Assembly: GCA_018384595.1 (NCBI GenBank)
Contig: JAHAYO010000119.1
Span: forward strand, 1-42,561
Direction of reading: 5' to 3'
From: Thiopseudomonas sp.
Lineage (GTDB): Bacteria; Pseudomonadota; Gammaproteobacteria; Pseudomonadales; Pseudomonadaceae
DNA: 42,561 nucleotides
The notes under the pieces were generated by a model, which ran no database searches, was not told the origin of the DNA, and saw nothing but the letters and a program-made list of their open reading frames with translations. Each line of letters begins with the position of its first letter. Position 1 is the first letter of the stretch. This document shows positions 19,199 through 26,882 of the stretch, one piece after another. The position numbers were made by a program, and so were the translations under genes.

Positions 19199-20516
19199 TG
19201 GGGCGCGGCTGTGGCAGACGGATGCTTGCCACAAACCCACCCTCTGCAGGGCTATTCAGTGCCAGTTGGCCACCCAGCTGTTCTACACAGCGCTGGGTGA
19301 TGGTCAGTCCCAGTCCGTAACCCTGCGACGCCTGCCCGTTGGCGCGCACAAAGGGTTCGGCCAAGCGTGCGAGCAGTTGCTCGTCTACGCCTGGGCCATG
19401 GTCACGCACCTGAATGCGCAGCTCATCCTCAGCCATTGACATAACACTTAGCTCCACAGGCTGATCGGTAGGGCTAAAGCGCAAGGCATTGCGCAGCAGG
19501 TTGTCCAGCGCGCGCCGCAGCAGGCGCGCATCACTGTACAGCGTCAGGGTTTCGGGGCAGTCAAACTCAAACCATTGGGCGGGGGCCAGCAAGCGTGCAT
19601 CTTCTATCAGCTGTTGGCACAGACTATGCAGCTGTATCAGCTCGTGTTCTGGCTGTTCTTGGGTCACTCGGGCCAGCGTTAAAATCTCATCAATCAAGCC
19701 ATCAAGTCGCTGGCATTCTAGATTAAGCCGTGGCCAGAGCTCGGCGCGCTTATCATCGGTGGCCCGTTCGGCCAGCGCCAAACCGACCTGCAAGCGCGCC
19801 AGTGGCGAGCGTAATTCATGGGACACATCACGCAGCAGTTGCCGCTGGCTAGCAAGCATGCCTTGCAGGCGTTGCCCCATGCGGTTGAAATCCGCCGCCA
19901 GCACGCCCAGTTCGTCCTTGCGGCTGGCCAGCTGGGCCAAGCTACTTTGCTGGTAGGTGGTTTCACCCAGCTCGTGCACGGCATGGCGCAGGCGCATCAG
20001 CGGACGGGTGATGGAAAATGTTAGCAACAAACTAACCAGCATGATGACCAGCACCGCAATTAGCAGTAGCGCCTGCGGCCCGAAACCATGACTGTGACGC
20101 CACTTGGCCAGTTCAGCCGGCGGGATACGGTAGACAAACAACAGGTTCTGTTCGGGATTAAGGCTGACTTCTTGGGTCAGGCGTCGCCATGTCGAGCGAT
20201 GGAGGTCAAAAACGGGGTCGACCTTGCCATGCGAGCGAGTGCGGCCATTATTGGCGATCAGCTGGCCATCCTCGGCAAATACCTGCACATCAATATGAAA
20301 TTCACGCCGCGCATGGTTGATGACCTGCTGCGCGGATTTGATTTGGCCTTGCCGATAATGCTCCAGCCATTGCTCGGATAACTGAGACAACCCAGGATGG
20401 CGCGACAACAGCCAGCTGTCTTGGTTGTACAGCCGAGTGAGCAGAAAAGTAAGCGCCCCGGTCAAGATCAGGGCCAGCCAAAATGCGCCAAGAATGCGCC
20501 AGAAGATGGATTTCAT
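19179..20516 (-). CDS. cpxA: CpxA-like sensor histidine kinase
   Basis: Envelope-stress sensor kinase, 445 residues: transmembrane segment about 5-25, periplasmic domain (about 30-160), second transmembrane segment (about 165-187), HAMP, H-box LLRDVSHELRSPLARLQ, N-box LDNLLRNALRFSP, and ATP-lid DHGPGVD with GYGLGLTI. I start at the ATG at 20516 (MKSIFWRILGAFWLAL); a TTG 21 bases upstream is less likely. It is the distal gene of a cpxR, spy/cpxP, cpxA order on the minus strand. Assigned to Cpx by similarity and by the neighbouring Spy-like gene. Confidence 0.85.
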   Translation of the reverse strand: MKSIFWRILGAFWLALILTGALTFLLTRLYNQDSWLLSRHPGLSQLSEQWLEHYRQGQIKSAQQVINHARREFHIDVQVFAEDGQLIANNGRTRSHGKVDPVFDLHRSTWRRLTQEVSLNPEQNLLFVYRIPPAELAKWRHSHGFGPQALLLIAVLVIMLVSLLLTFSITRPLMRLRHAVHELGETTYQQSSLAQLASRKDELGVLAADFNRMGQRLQGMLASQRQLLRDVSHELRSPLARLQVGLALAERATDDKRAELWPRLNLECQRLDGLIDEILTLARVTQEQPEHELIQLHSLCQQLIEDARLLAPAQWFEFDCPETLTLYSDARLLRRALDNLLRNALRFSPTDQPVELSVMSMAEDELRIQVRDHGPGVDEQLLARLAEPFVRANGQASQGYGLGLTITQRCVEQLGGQLALNSPAEGGFVASIRLPQPRPIKQASG

Positions 20517-20580
20517 CAGTGGTTTGCTACCGAACAAAACAGAACAACCGCCAGCAAGTGGCGGTTGTTCTTAGTGGGTG

Positions 20581-21075
20581 TTAGCGCAGCGGGCGGCTGT
20601 TACGCGGGGCAGGGTGGTGTCTGCCATCGCGCATCGGTTTGCCGTGCATGGAGCGCTTATGGCCGCGCATGTCCTGCTTGTACATTGCACTGTGCTTAGC
20701 GCCGCGGGGTGAGTGTGATCTGGCCTGATTGGCTTCAATTTTGCGGTCAAACTGCAGACGCTGCTCGGGAGTCAGCAGTGTACGCAAGTCGGCATGATGA
20801 CGATCGCGCTGGGCCTGCTGCTTTTTCTGAAAGGCTGCGTGTTGCTTTTGCTGCTGCTCGCGGTAGCTTTCGCGCCGTTTTTGCTGCTCGGTACGGTAAG
20901 CGTCACGCCTGTGCTGGAACTGCTGTTGCTGGCTTTCGTTGAGTTTCAGCTCCTGAGTCCAGTTCTGGTTATTGTGTTGCCAGCGACCTTTGTTAGCCTG
21001 CAAGTTATCAGCAGCTTGGGCGGCAGTAAAAGGCAGTAGGACGGCCAAGGCAAGGGCGGTGATTTTGATACGCAT
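20581..21075 (-). CDS. Spy/CpxP-family periplasmic protein
   Basis: 164-residue exported protein with a clear signal peptide (MRIKITALALAVLLPFTAAQAADN, cleavage after AQA; shown here as positions 1-22) and a mature part extremely rich in Q, R, K and H. It carries the LTxxQ signature once exactly (LTPEQRLQF) and once as the variant LNESQQQQF, spaced as in Spy/CpxP, which form a cradle-shaped dimer acting as ATP-independent chaperone or as CpxA inhibitor. The basic tail (RGHKRSMHGKPMRDGRHH) is unusual. ATG at 21075 has AGGAG 8 bases upstream. GTAAA boxes upstream fit control by CpxR. Confidence 0.85.
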   Translation of the reverse strand: MRIKITALALAVLLPFTAAQAADNLQANKGRWQHNNQNWTQELKLNESQQQQFQHRRDAYRTEQQKRRESYREQQQKQHAAFQKKQQAQRDRHHADLRTLLTPEQRLQFDRKIEANQARSHSPRGAKHSAMYKQDMRGHKRSMHGKPMRDGRHHPAPRNSRPLR

Positions 21076-21117
21076 GGGATTTCTCCTGTCTGTCATGTCC
21101 GGTCATCCGGCTTGGGC

Positions 21118-21173
21118 ATAGTATGACCTGCTAGACGTAAAGCGCAGTCAGGGCAGTGTAAAGCACAGGTAAA
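21118..21173 (-). promoter_or_regulatory. Putative CpxR boxes and -10 ahead of the Spy/CpxP gene
   Basis: Three GTAAA pentamers on the plus strand at 21137-21141, 21158-21162 and 21169-21173. The last two are six bases apart, close to the CpxR consensus GTAAA-N5-GTAAA. Read on the minus strand, a TACTAT (21123-21118) lies 43 bases before the spy ATG, with the nearest box just upstream of it and no recognisable -35, as expected of an activated promoter. CpxR use is inferred. Confidence 0.5.
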
Positions 21174-21177
21174 GAGG

Positions 21178-21885
21178 TTAGTGCTCTGGCGTACCGGTAT
21201 ACAGATAGCCGCGCCCGCGAATAGAGACGATACGTGGCTCGCCATTGGCATTGGGGCCCAGTTTGCGGCGCAGGTTGCTGATATGCATGTCGATGCTGCG
21301 ATCGTACAGGGTCAGTTTGCGCTCCAGCGCCCGTTCGGTCAGCTCATGTTTTTCAATGGGTTCTTCAGGCTGACTGAGCAGCACTTCGAGAATTTTGCCT
21401 TCAGATAAGGTTAGGCTAATTTCTTCACCGGCAAGAATGACAGTGCCGCGCGCGGGACTGTATTCCAAATCGCCATAACGCAACAAGGCGGGTGGTTCTG
21501 GCTGCTCGCTGCCTGCCAGCTGGCTGCGCCGCAATACCGCCTTGAGTCGTGCGGTCAGCTCGCGGGGGTCGCAGGGCTTGGACAGGTAATCATCCGCGCC
21601 CAGTTCCAGCCCCAGAATACGGTCGGTGGGCTCGCCCCTTGCCGACAGCATGAGCACCGGCAAGCTGGGGTGCTCGGCGCGCAAGGTGCGCAATAACTCT
21701 AGGCCATTACCGTCCGGCAGCATGACATCCAGCACGACGGCTTCTGGTAGCGGCTGTTGTTCTAGGCGTTGCAGGGCACTGTGCGTGTCATGCCGAGTTT
21801 CGATGCGAAAACCGTCCTGCTCCAGCCAGGCGATCAGCAGGGCGCATAGATCAAGGTCATCGTCCACCAGCAAAACATGGTTCAT
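21178..21885 (-). CDS. cpxR: CpxR-like response regulator (OmpR family)
   Basis: 235 residues: receiver domain with acidic D8-D9-D10, phospho-acceptor D53 in VVLDVMLPDG, and lysine in SKPCDPREL; OmpR-type winged helix at about 135-232 with the recognition helix YDRSIDMHISNLRRKLG and RGRGYLYTG ending. These features are CpxR-like. It is followed by the Spy-like gene and the kinase gene in the same direction, so the three probably form the Cpx envelope-stress regulon core. YciI lies 15 bases upstream of its start, also on the minus strand, so longer transcripts are possible. Confidence 0.87.
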   Translation of the reverse strand: MNHVLLVDDDLDLCALLIAWLEQDGFRIETRHDTHSALQRLEQQPLPEAVVLDVMLPDGNGLELLRTLRAEHPSLPVLMLSARGEPTDRILGLELGADDYLSKPCDPRELTARLKAVLRRSQLAGSEQPEPPALLRYGDLEYSPARGTVILAGEEISLTLSEGKILEVLLSQPEEPIEKHELTERALERKLTLYDRSIDMHISNLRRKLGPNANGEPRIVSIRGRGYLYTGTPEH

Positions 21886-21900
21886 GCGCTACCTTTGCCC

Positions 21901-22203
21901 TTATCCGGGGAAAACCTGCTTAAAAGGACGGATCTCGACCGTGTCATACACGCCGGCGGCTACATAGGGGTCGGCATCGGCCCATTGCTGGGCAGCTTGC
22001 AGGTCCGCAAACTCGGCCACTACTAAGCTGCCGCTGAAGCCCGCTGCGCCTGGGTCTGGGCTGTCAATGGCTGGGGTAGGGCCGGCCAAAACCAAACGCC
22101 CCTGATCCTGCAAGCTTTGCAGGCGATCAAGGTGGGCAGGGCGCGCAGCCAAGCGCTTGTCAAGGCTGTTGGCCACATCAGTGGCAAAAATGGCATACAA
22201 CAT
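21901..22203 (-). CDS. yciI: YciI family protein
   Basis: 100 residues, a single YCII ferredoxin-like domain: [20 protein letters not shown] start, the conserved R-P-A-H-L-D-R-L (His of the family's HD pair) and a C-terminal [20 protein letters not shown]. Biological function in this family is not firmly known. AAGGAG precedes the ATG. It follows yciB by 2 bases, the common yciB-yciI pair. Confidence 0.92.
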   Translation of the reverse strand: MLYAIFATDVANSLDKRLAARPAHLDRLQSLQDQGRLVLAGPTPAIDSPDPGAAGFSGSLVVAEFADLQAAQQWADADPYVAAGVYDTVEIRPFKQVFPG

Positions 22204-22205
22204 AA

Positions 22206-22799
22206 TTAGGCTCCTTGGGATGGATTTTGTGGCGGATTGGGCAGATGGCGGGAGATATAAAAGCCTTGTGCAACCAGGAAAACAAGGGTCATGCCCAAAC
22301 TGCCGAACACTTTAAAATCCACCCAGATATCATGGAAGGTAAAAGCCACAAACAGATTGGCTGCGCCGGAAAATATGAAAAACGCCACCCAAGCTAGGTT
22401 GAGCTTGCGCCAGACTGGATTCGGCAGCTCAATCGCGTGGCCCATCATGCGCTGGATCAGTGGCTGCTTGCCAATAAAGTGGCTGCCCCAAAAGCCCAGT
22501 GCGAACAGCCAGTTGACTACCGGCGCCTTCCACTTGAGAAAAGTTTCGCTGTGAAAGGCCAGTGTCAGGCTACCAAACACTAGGCAGCCGATCAGCGTGA
22601 GCCACTGGCTTTTTTCCAGCCGGCGCTGGGCAATGAACAGCGAGCCATACACCACCACTGACGTGGCAATCAGCACGGCGGTGGCGCTGAAAATGCCCCC
22701 CAAAGTCCAGGAGTGCCCCAGCAGTTCCAGTTCGCGGGGCTCCAGTTTGAATACGATAAAAAACAGCAGTAGGGGAATAAAATCGATAAATTGCTTCAC
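22206..22799 (-). CDS. yciB: inner-membrane protein YciB (IspZ, septation protein A family)
   Basis: 197-residue polytopic membrane protein with about five transmembrane segments; involved in cell-envelope synthesis and septation with partners of the elongation/division machinery. The family N-terminus [16 protein letters not shown] is reached with the GTG at 22799; a TTG 48 bases upstream would add residues not found in the family. Conserved stretches include [19 protein letters not shown] and the C-terminal [15 protein letters not shown]. First gene of a yciB-yciI transcript diverging from the RNase AM gene. Confidence 0.92.
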   Translation of the reverse strand: MKQFIDFIPLLLFFIVFKLEPRELELLGHSWTLGGIFSATAVLIATSVVVYGSLFIAQRRLEKSQWLTLIGCLVFGSLTLAFHSETFLKWKAPVVNWLFALGFWGSHFIGKQPLIQRMMGHAIELPNPVWRKLNLAWVAFFIFSGAANLFVAFTFHDIWVDFKVFGSLGMTLVFLVAQGFYISRHLPNPPQNPSQGA

Positions 22800-22831
22800 A
22801 ATATAGGCCAATCTTTTTAGGAAGGGGGCAT

Positions 22832-22860
22832 AATATAGCAAATTCAAAGCGATGCTTTAA
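22832..22860 (-). promoter_or_regulatory. Putative yciB promoter
   Basis: On the minus strand TTAAAG (22860-22855) is followed after exactly 17 bases by TATATT (22837-22832), 33 bases ahead of the GTG start of yciB. The -35 match is weak (3/6), the -10 good (5/6). The element abuts the ribosome site of the divergent RNase AM gene, so the two promoters must overlap. Confidence 0.45.
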
Positions 22861-22875
22861 CCAGGAGTCCCACAA

Positions 22876-23796
22876 ATCGACAGCTCACCCACCGCTGTAA
22901 CTCAGTGCAGTTCCTTTAGCGTTGATCTGCATTGCCACAGCACCGCCTCCGATGGAGCCCTGCCACCCGCCGCCCTGGTGCAGCGCGCCCATGAGCGCGG
23001 TATCAAAGTGCTTGCCCTGACCGATCACGACACCCTCAAAGGCATCGCCGAGGCCAGAGCCGCCGGTGAGGCGCTGGGCGTGCAACTGGTCAACGCCATT
23101 GAGCTGTCTTGCAGCTGGAACAGCACCACCATTCATGTGTTGGGCTATGATTTTGCGCTGGATGACCCCGTTCTTAACACGCTGGTTGCACGGTTGCAGG
23201 ATGGCCGCTGGCAGCGTGCGCAAAAAATATCCGACCGCTTGGCCGCCAAAGGCATGCCCGATGCGCTGGAGGGTGCGCGTGCGGTGCAGGCGCAGATGGG
23301 CGAGCATGAACAGCCGCCAGCACGACCCCATTTTGCCGAGCATTTGGTGCGTTCCGGCTATGTGCGCGACCACAGCGAAGCCTTCAACAAGTGGCTGGGT
23401 GCCGGAAAAATTGGCGATGTTAAGCAGTTTTGGCCGGAGTTTGGCGAAGTGATGCAGGTGCTGGGCGAAGCCCGCGCCTGGATCAGCTTGGCGCACCCGC
23501 ATCATTACAATTTTACCCGTAGTAAACGGCGGCGGCTGGTGCAGGATTTCAAGGAGCAGGGCGGTCATGCCATTGAAGTCAGTAATGGTCTGCAGCCGCC
23601 GGAGCAGGTGGGCACACTGGCGATGATGGCCCGTGAATTTGGCCTAGAAATAACCGCCGGCAGCGACTTTCATGCCCCGCGCAGCTGGTCCGAGCTGGGC
23701 CTGTATCGCGCACCCGCCGAAGACCTTACGCCCTTGTGGCACCGATTTTCCCTTTCCGACGCCATGGTGGCGTCGGGCGTTGGAGTTCAACCATGA
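22876..23796 (+). CDS. rnm: PHP-domain 5'-3' exoribonuclease RNase AM (YciV/TrpH), apparent ATC start
   Basis: PHP-fold phosphoesterase; in E. coli RNase AM (YciV) matures the 5' ends of rRNAs. About 306 residues. Metal-binding motifs are intact: D-L-H-C-H (residues 17-21), T-D-H-D-T (49-53), the H-P-H-H region and C-terminal GSDFHAP. The frame opens at 22861 after a TAA and contains no ATG, GTG or TTG before the DLHCH motif; the first such codon (GTG at 22978) would delete it. The ATC at 22876 lies 8 bases after a perfect AGGAG (22863-22867), so I take it as start. Its stop overlaps yciO (ATGA), and it leads a rnm-yciO-scpA-scpB operon. A sequencing error is the main alternative. Confidence 0.82.
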   Translation: MDSSPTAVTQCSSFSVDLHCHSTASDGALPPAALVQRAHERGIKVLALTDHDTLKGIAEARAAGEALGVQLVNAIELSCSWNSTTIHVLGYDFALDDPVLNTLVARLQDGRWQRAQKISDRLAAKGMPDALEGARAVQAQMGEHEQPPARPHFAEHLVRSGYVRDHSEAFNKWLGAGKIGDVKQFWPEFGEVMQVLGEARAWISLAHPHHYNFTRSKRRRLVQDFKEQGGHAIEVSNGLQPPEQVGTLAMMAREFGLEITAGSDFHAPRSWSELGLYRAPAEDLTPLWHRFSLSDAMVASGVGVQP

Positions 23797-24416
23797 AGTT
23801 TTTCCAGATTCACGCTGAAAACCCGCAACCCCGCCTGGTACGCCAGGCAGTGGATGTCATCCGCAAGGGCGGCGTCATTATTTACCCAGCCGACAACTCC
23901 TACGCCATGGGCTGTGGCGTGGGCGAAAAAACGGCGCTGGACCGCATCCGTCAAATTCGCCGGCTGGACGACAAGCACAATTTCACCCTGTTGTGCCGCG
24001 ATCTGTCCGAACTGGGCCTGTACGCCAAAGTGGGAACCAGCGCCTTTCGTCTGCTCAAAGCACACTTACCGGGGCCTTATACCTTTATTTTGGATGCCAC
24101 CCGCGAAGTGCCACGCATGCTGATGCATCCGAAAAAACGCACCATCGGCCTGCGTGTGCCGGCCAATCCCATCGCTCAGGCGCTGCTGGAAGAGCTGGGC
24201 GAACCCTTGATGAGCGTCAGTCTGATCATGCCCGGCACCAGCGAGCCGCTGAGCGATCCCTACGAAATTCGCGATTTGCTGGAAAATCAGGTCGATCTGA
24301 TTATCGACGGTGGCTACGGCACCTACGAAGCGACCACTGTGGTTAGCTTGGTAGACGATACCCCAGAAGTCATTCGCTTTGGCAGCGGTGATGCCAGCGC
24401 CTTTGTGGATGCCTGA
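23793..24416 (+). CDS. yciO: YciO, Sua5/YrdC/TsaC family protein
   Basis: 207-residue YrdC-fold protein. N-terminal KGGVIIYPADNSYAMGCG contains the family P-T-D/A-D-T/N-x-Y nucleotide pocket, followed by the K-R-T-I-G-L-R-V-P stretch. Relatives TsaC/Sua5 make threonylcarbamoyl-AMP for t6A in tRNA; YciO is a paralogue with weak or unclear activity. The ATG overlaps the upstream stop by four bases, and the next gene starts 2 bases after its stop. Confidence 0.9.
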   Translation: MKFFQIHAENPQPRLVRQAVDVIRKGGVIIYPADNSYAMGCGVGEKTALDRIRQIRRLDDKHNFTLLCRDLSELGLYAKVGTSAFRLLKAHLPGPYTFILDATREVPRMLMHPKKRTIGLRVPANPIAQALLEELGEPLMSVSLIMPGTSEPLSDPYEIRDLLENQVDLIIDGGYGTYEATTVVSLVDDTPEVIRFGSGDASAFVDA

Positions 24417-24418
24417 TT

Positions 24419-25228
24419 TTGGCCAGCACAGCCACTGTGGCCAGCCTGGAAGACCAGTTGCCGTTGGCGCTGGTCTATGGCGAGGTGCTGACTCGGCTGC
24501 CGCAAGACTTGTACATTCCGCCGGATGCGCTTGAGGTCATCCTTGAAGCCTTTGAAGGCCCACTGGACCTCTTGCTGTACCTAATCCGCAAGCAAAATAT
24601 CGACATTCTGGACATTCCAGTAGCCGCCATCACCCGTCAATACATGCAGTATGTGGAGCTGATGCGCAGCGCGCGCCTGGAGCTGGCCGCGGAATACCTC
24701 GTCATGGCCGCCATGCTGGCCGAAATCAAATCTCGCATGCTGTTGCCGCGCCCGTCTGCAGGCGAGGACGATGAAGACGATCCGCGTGCCGAATTGGTGC
24801 GCCGTCTGCAGGAGTACGAGCGTTTCAAGCAGGCCGCCGAGCAGCTGGACGAGCGGCCAAGGGTAGGGCGCGATATCTTCCTGCCGCTGATGCGTATAGA
24901 ACAGGTACGCAGTCACGTCAGCCCCCCCGCTGTGGATATGCAGGAATTGCTGCACGCGCTGAGTGATGTGCTCAAGCGTGCGGACCTGTTTGAAAGCCAT
25001 AAAATTAGCCGAGAAACCCTGTCCACCCGCGAGCGGATGACGCTGATTCTGGAGCGGCTGCGCGGTCACGACTTTGTGCCTTTTCGTCAGTTTTTCACCG
25101 CAGAAGAAGGTAGATTAGGCGCAGTTGTCACCTTTATGGCCATCCTCGAACTGGTCAAGGAAAGCTTAATCGAGCTGGTGCAAAACCAGCCTTATGCCGA
25201 AATCCATGTGCGCATCAATCAATCATGA
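24419..25228 (+). CDS. scpA: segregation and condensation protein ScpA
   Basis: Kleisin subunit that bridges SMC heads in the SMC-ScpAB condensin. About 269 residues, with the N-terminal ScpA signature FEGPLDLLLYLIRKQNIDILDIP and a C-terminal winged-helix (VTFMAILELVKESLIELVQ). The start is uncertain: TTG at 24419, two bases after yciO, or GTG at 24437; there is no ATG. The first 35 residues are poorly conserved in the family, so either fits. The stop overlaps scpB by four bases. Confidence 0.92.
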   Translation: MASTATVASLEDQLPLALVYGEVLTRLPQDLYIPPDALEVILEAFEGPLDLLLYLIRKQNIDILDIPVAAITRQYMQYVELMRSARLELAAEYLVMAAMLAEIKSRMLLPRPSAGEDDEDDPRAELVRRLQEYERFKQAAEQLDERPRVGRDIFLPLMRIEQVRSHVSPPAVDMQELLHALSDVLKRADLFESHKISRETLSTRERMTLILERLRGHDFVPFRQFFTAEEGRLGAVVTFMAILELVKESLIELVQNQPYAEIHVRINQS

Positions 25229-25956
25229 ATACCGAATTGCCCGCTATCTTGCACGCCCTGTTATTGGCCCATGGCAAGCCGCTGTCGGTGACGCAGTTGC
25301 AGGCGTTGCTGGCCCCAGAACAACTGGACGCTGCCGCTATCCGCACAGGGCTGGAACAGCTACAGCAACAGCTGACGCACAGCCCAGTGCAGCTGGAAAA
25401 AGTCGCCAGTGGCTACCGTCTACACATCCACAGCCGCTATAACCGCTATATCGAACGCCTTTGGGATGAGCGCCCGCCGCGTTATTCGCGTGCGCTGTTG
25501 GAAACCTTGGCACTGATTGCCTACCGCCAGCCGATCACCCGTGGCGAAATTGAAGATGTACGGGGTGTGGCGGTCAACAGCCATATCATCCGCACGTTGC
25601 AGGAACGCGACTGGATCAAGGTGGTGGGCCACAAGGAGGTACCGGGGCGGCCATCCTTGTTTGCCACCACGCAAACGTTTCTCGACTACTTCAACCTGCA
25701 AGGGCTGGATGAGCTACCGCCGCTGAAAGCAGTGCGTGATCTGAGCGCCGCCTTTGAACGTTTGCAGGACACGCGCGTGCAGCAAACTGAAACCCGTGGC
25801 GCGCCCGCTGCAAATGAAGAAGCGGACGAGCGTCCGGTGCAGGAACTTAGCTTTAGCCATCTGCTGGCTGAACTGGAACGTATGGAAACCGATTTGAAAA
25901 CAGATTTTGAAGACTTGCCGGCTGCAAATGTACAACGCGAGGCCGATGTGGACTGA
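25225..25956 (+). CDS. scpB: segregation and condensation protein ScpB
   Basis: Winged-helix partner of ScpA in condensin. 243 residues: tandem winged helices (about 5-165) including LETLALIAYRQPITRGEIEDVRGV and GRPSLFATTQTFLDYFNL, then an acidic variable tail. Start overlaps the scpA stop (ATGA). Last gene of the rnm-yciO-scpA-scpB operon; in Pseudomonas the pseudouridine synthase rluB usually follows, but here a 261-base AT-rich gap and the copper chaperone gene follow instead. Confidence 0.93.
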   Translation: MNTELPAILHALLLAHGKPLSVTQLQALLAPEQLDAAAIRTGLEQLQQQLTHSPVQLEKVASGYRLHIHSRYNRYIERLWDERPPRYSRALLETLALIAYRQPITRGEIEDVRGVAVNSHIIRTLQERDWIKVVGHKEVPGRPSLFATTQTFLDYFNLQGLDELPPLKAVRDLSAAFERLQDTRVQQTETRGAPAANEEADERPVQELSFSHLLAELERMETDLKTDFEDLPAANVQREADVD

Positions 25957-26078
25957 TGCGGGACTAATTGTGTGCAGGTCATGTGTAGAAATTAAAGCTA
26001 CCAAATAACCCATAATCAATATTATGTTAAATTGCATCGATAATCAGCCATAGCCAAATGCGCTACTCGCAGTCCATC

Positions 26079-26142
26079 GCGTCAGGCTGTGTGGCGCACG
26101 CCTAACCACAGAATCCGCATACATGCATTCGCAGCATGACGC
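26079..26142. repeat. Extragenic repeat, family A, copy 1
   Basis: Within the 261-base gap after scpB. An inverted repeat has arms GCGTCAGGCTGTG (26079-26091) and CGCAGCATGACGC (26130-26142), matching at 11 of 13 positions. It shares the words GTCA(T/G)GCTG and ACAGAATCC with copy 2 at 26758, and the preceding TAGCCAAAT...CGCAG..TCC resembles copy 3 at 30611. The rest of the gap is AT-rich with a small CATAAT/ATTATG inverted repeat (26010-26025) and no gene that I can see. Confidence 0.5.
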
Positions 26143-26217
26143 TTTGTCGCACTGCTCTACGGAACCAGGCTTGCTATGCTTGCAACCCCCTATTTCAATC
26201 CATGAAGGAATATCCCC

Positions 26218-26757
26218 ATGCCTGGCACATATTTAAAATCAGCCCTGTTTGGCTCGCTGCTTTTTTGCTCTTTTTCCACGCTGGCTGACCCGCACGCCGG
26301 CCATGGCACGCATGCTGTGCATGCAGCCGAGGCACAAAAAGGCAACTTTACCGCCACGCTAGCCAGCCTGGGAATTGAGCAGCCCTGGTCGCGGGCCTTG
26401 CCGCCCAGCGCCCGGACCGGTGCCGTGTTTGTCAGCATCTACAACCAGGGTGCTGACGACCGGCTGGTGGCAGCGCATGCGCCCATTGCCGGACAAACCG
26501 AACTGCATACCCACCGCATTCAGGACGGCCTGATGCAGATGATCCAAGTCAATGGCATCGAGGTTCCGGGTCATGGCGGCCAGCTGGAACTCAAGCCGGG
26601 CGGTTATCACATTATGCTGATTGACCTCAAACAGCCCCTGCATGAAGGCGAGCGTTTCCCCCTGCGCCTGAGCTTTGAAAAATCGGGCGAAATTGAGCTT
26701 GAAGTTGAAGTGCGTAGTCTAGATGCCGGCACCGCCGCCGACCACTCGCATCACTGA
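26218..26757 (+). CDS. periplasmic PCu(A)C-type copper chaperone
   Basis: 179 residues. Signal peptide (1-23, ending STLADP), then a His-rich N-terminal stretch (D-P-H-A-G-H-G-T-H), a PCu(A)C cupredoxin-like domain (about 50-165) with the copper-binding pattern H-T-H-R-I..M-Q-M and PGGYHIMLIDLK, and a His-rich tail (D-H-S-H-H). Such proteins deliver Cu(I) to cytochrome oxidase or Sco partners; none is nearby. The extra His segments may bind metal. AAGGAA lies about 9 bases before the ATG. Bracketed by two copies of an extragenic repeat. Confidence 0.85.
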   Translation: MPGTYLKSALFGSLLFCSFSTLADPHAGHGTHAVHAAEAQKGNFTATLASLGIEQPWSRALPPSARTGAVFVSIYNQGADDRLVAAHAPIAGQTELHTHRIQDGLMQMIQVNGIEVPGHGGQLELKPGGYHIMLIDLKQPLHEGERFPLRLSFEKSGEIELEVEVRSLDAGTAADHSHH

Positions 26758-26855
26758 GCCGTGTCATGCTGCGCGTAGCTACAGAATCCATGCGCAGCCA
26801 CCAGCCGGTGATTAATGCAACAGGTAGATGCTGTGACTACGCGCAGCATCACGGC
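26758..26855. repeat. Extragenic repeat, family A, copy 2 (long inverted repeat)
   Basis: Fills the gap between the convergent copper chaperone and glutathione reductase genes. Arms GCCGTG plus ATGCTGCGCGTAG (26758-26778, two-base bulge) pair perfectly with CTACGCGCAGCAT plus CACGGC (26837-26855); a shorter inner stem ACAG/CTGT extends it, leaving a loop of about 46 bases. It could act as a stem at transcript ends, but there is no U-tract. Shares ACAGAATCC and GACTACGCGC(A/T)GCAT with the other copies. Confidence 0.65.
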
Positions 26856-26882
26856 TTCGACGTGACTACGCTGAGCTGGCCA

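Noticed and set aside
22978-23796. GTG at 22978 as start of the PHP gene
   Set aside because: It would delete the DLHCH metal-binding motif, which is encoded in the same frame just upstream, and has no Shine-Dalgarno.
26758-26855. Simple bidirectional terminator between the copper chaperone and gor
   Set aside because: Stem is strong but the loop is about 46 bases and no U-tract follows on either strand; shared words with other gaps make a repeat element more likely.
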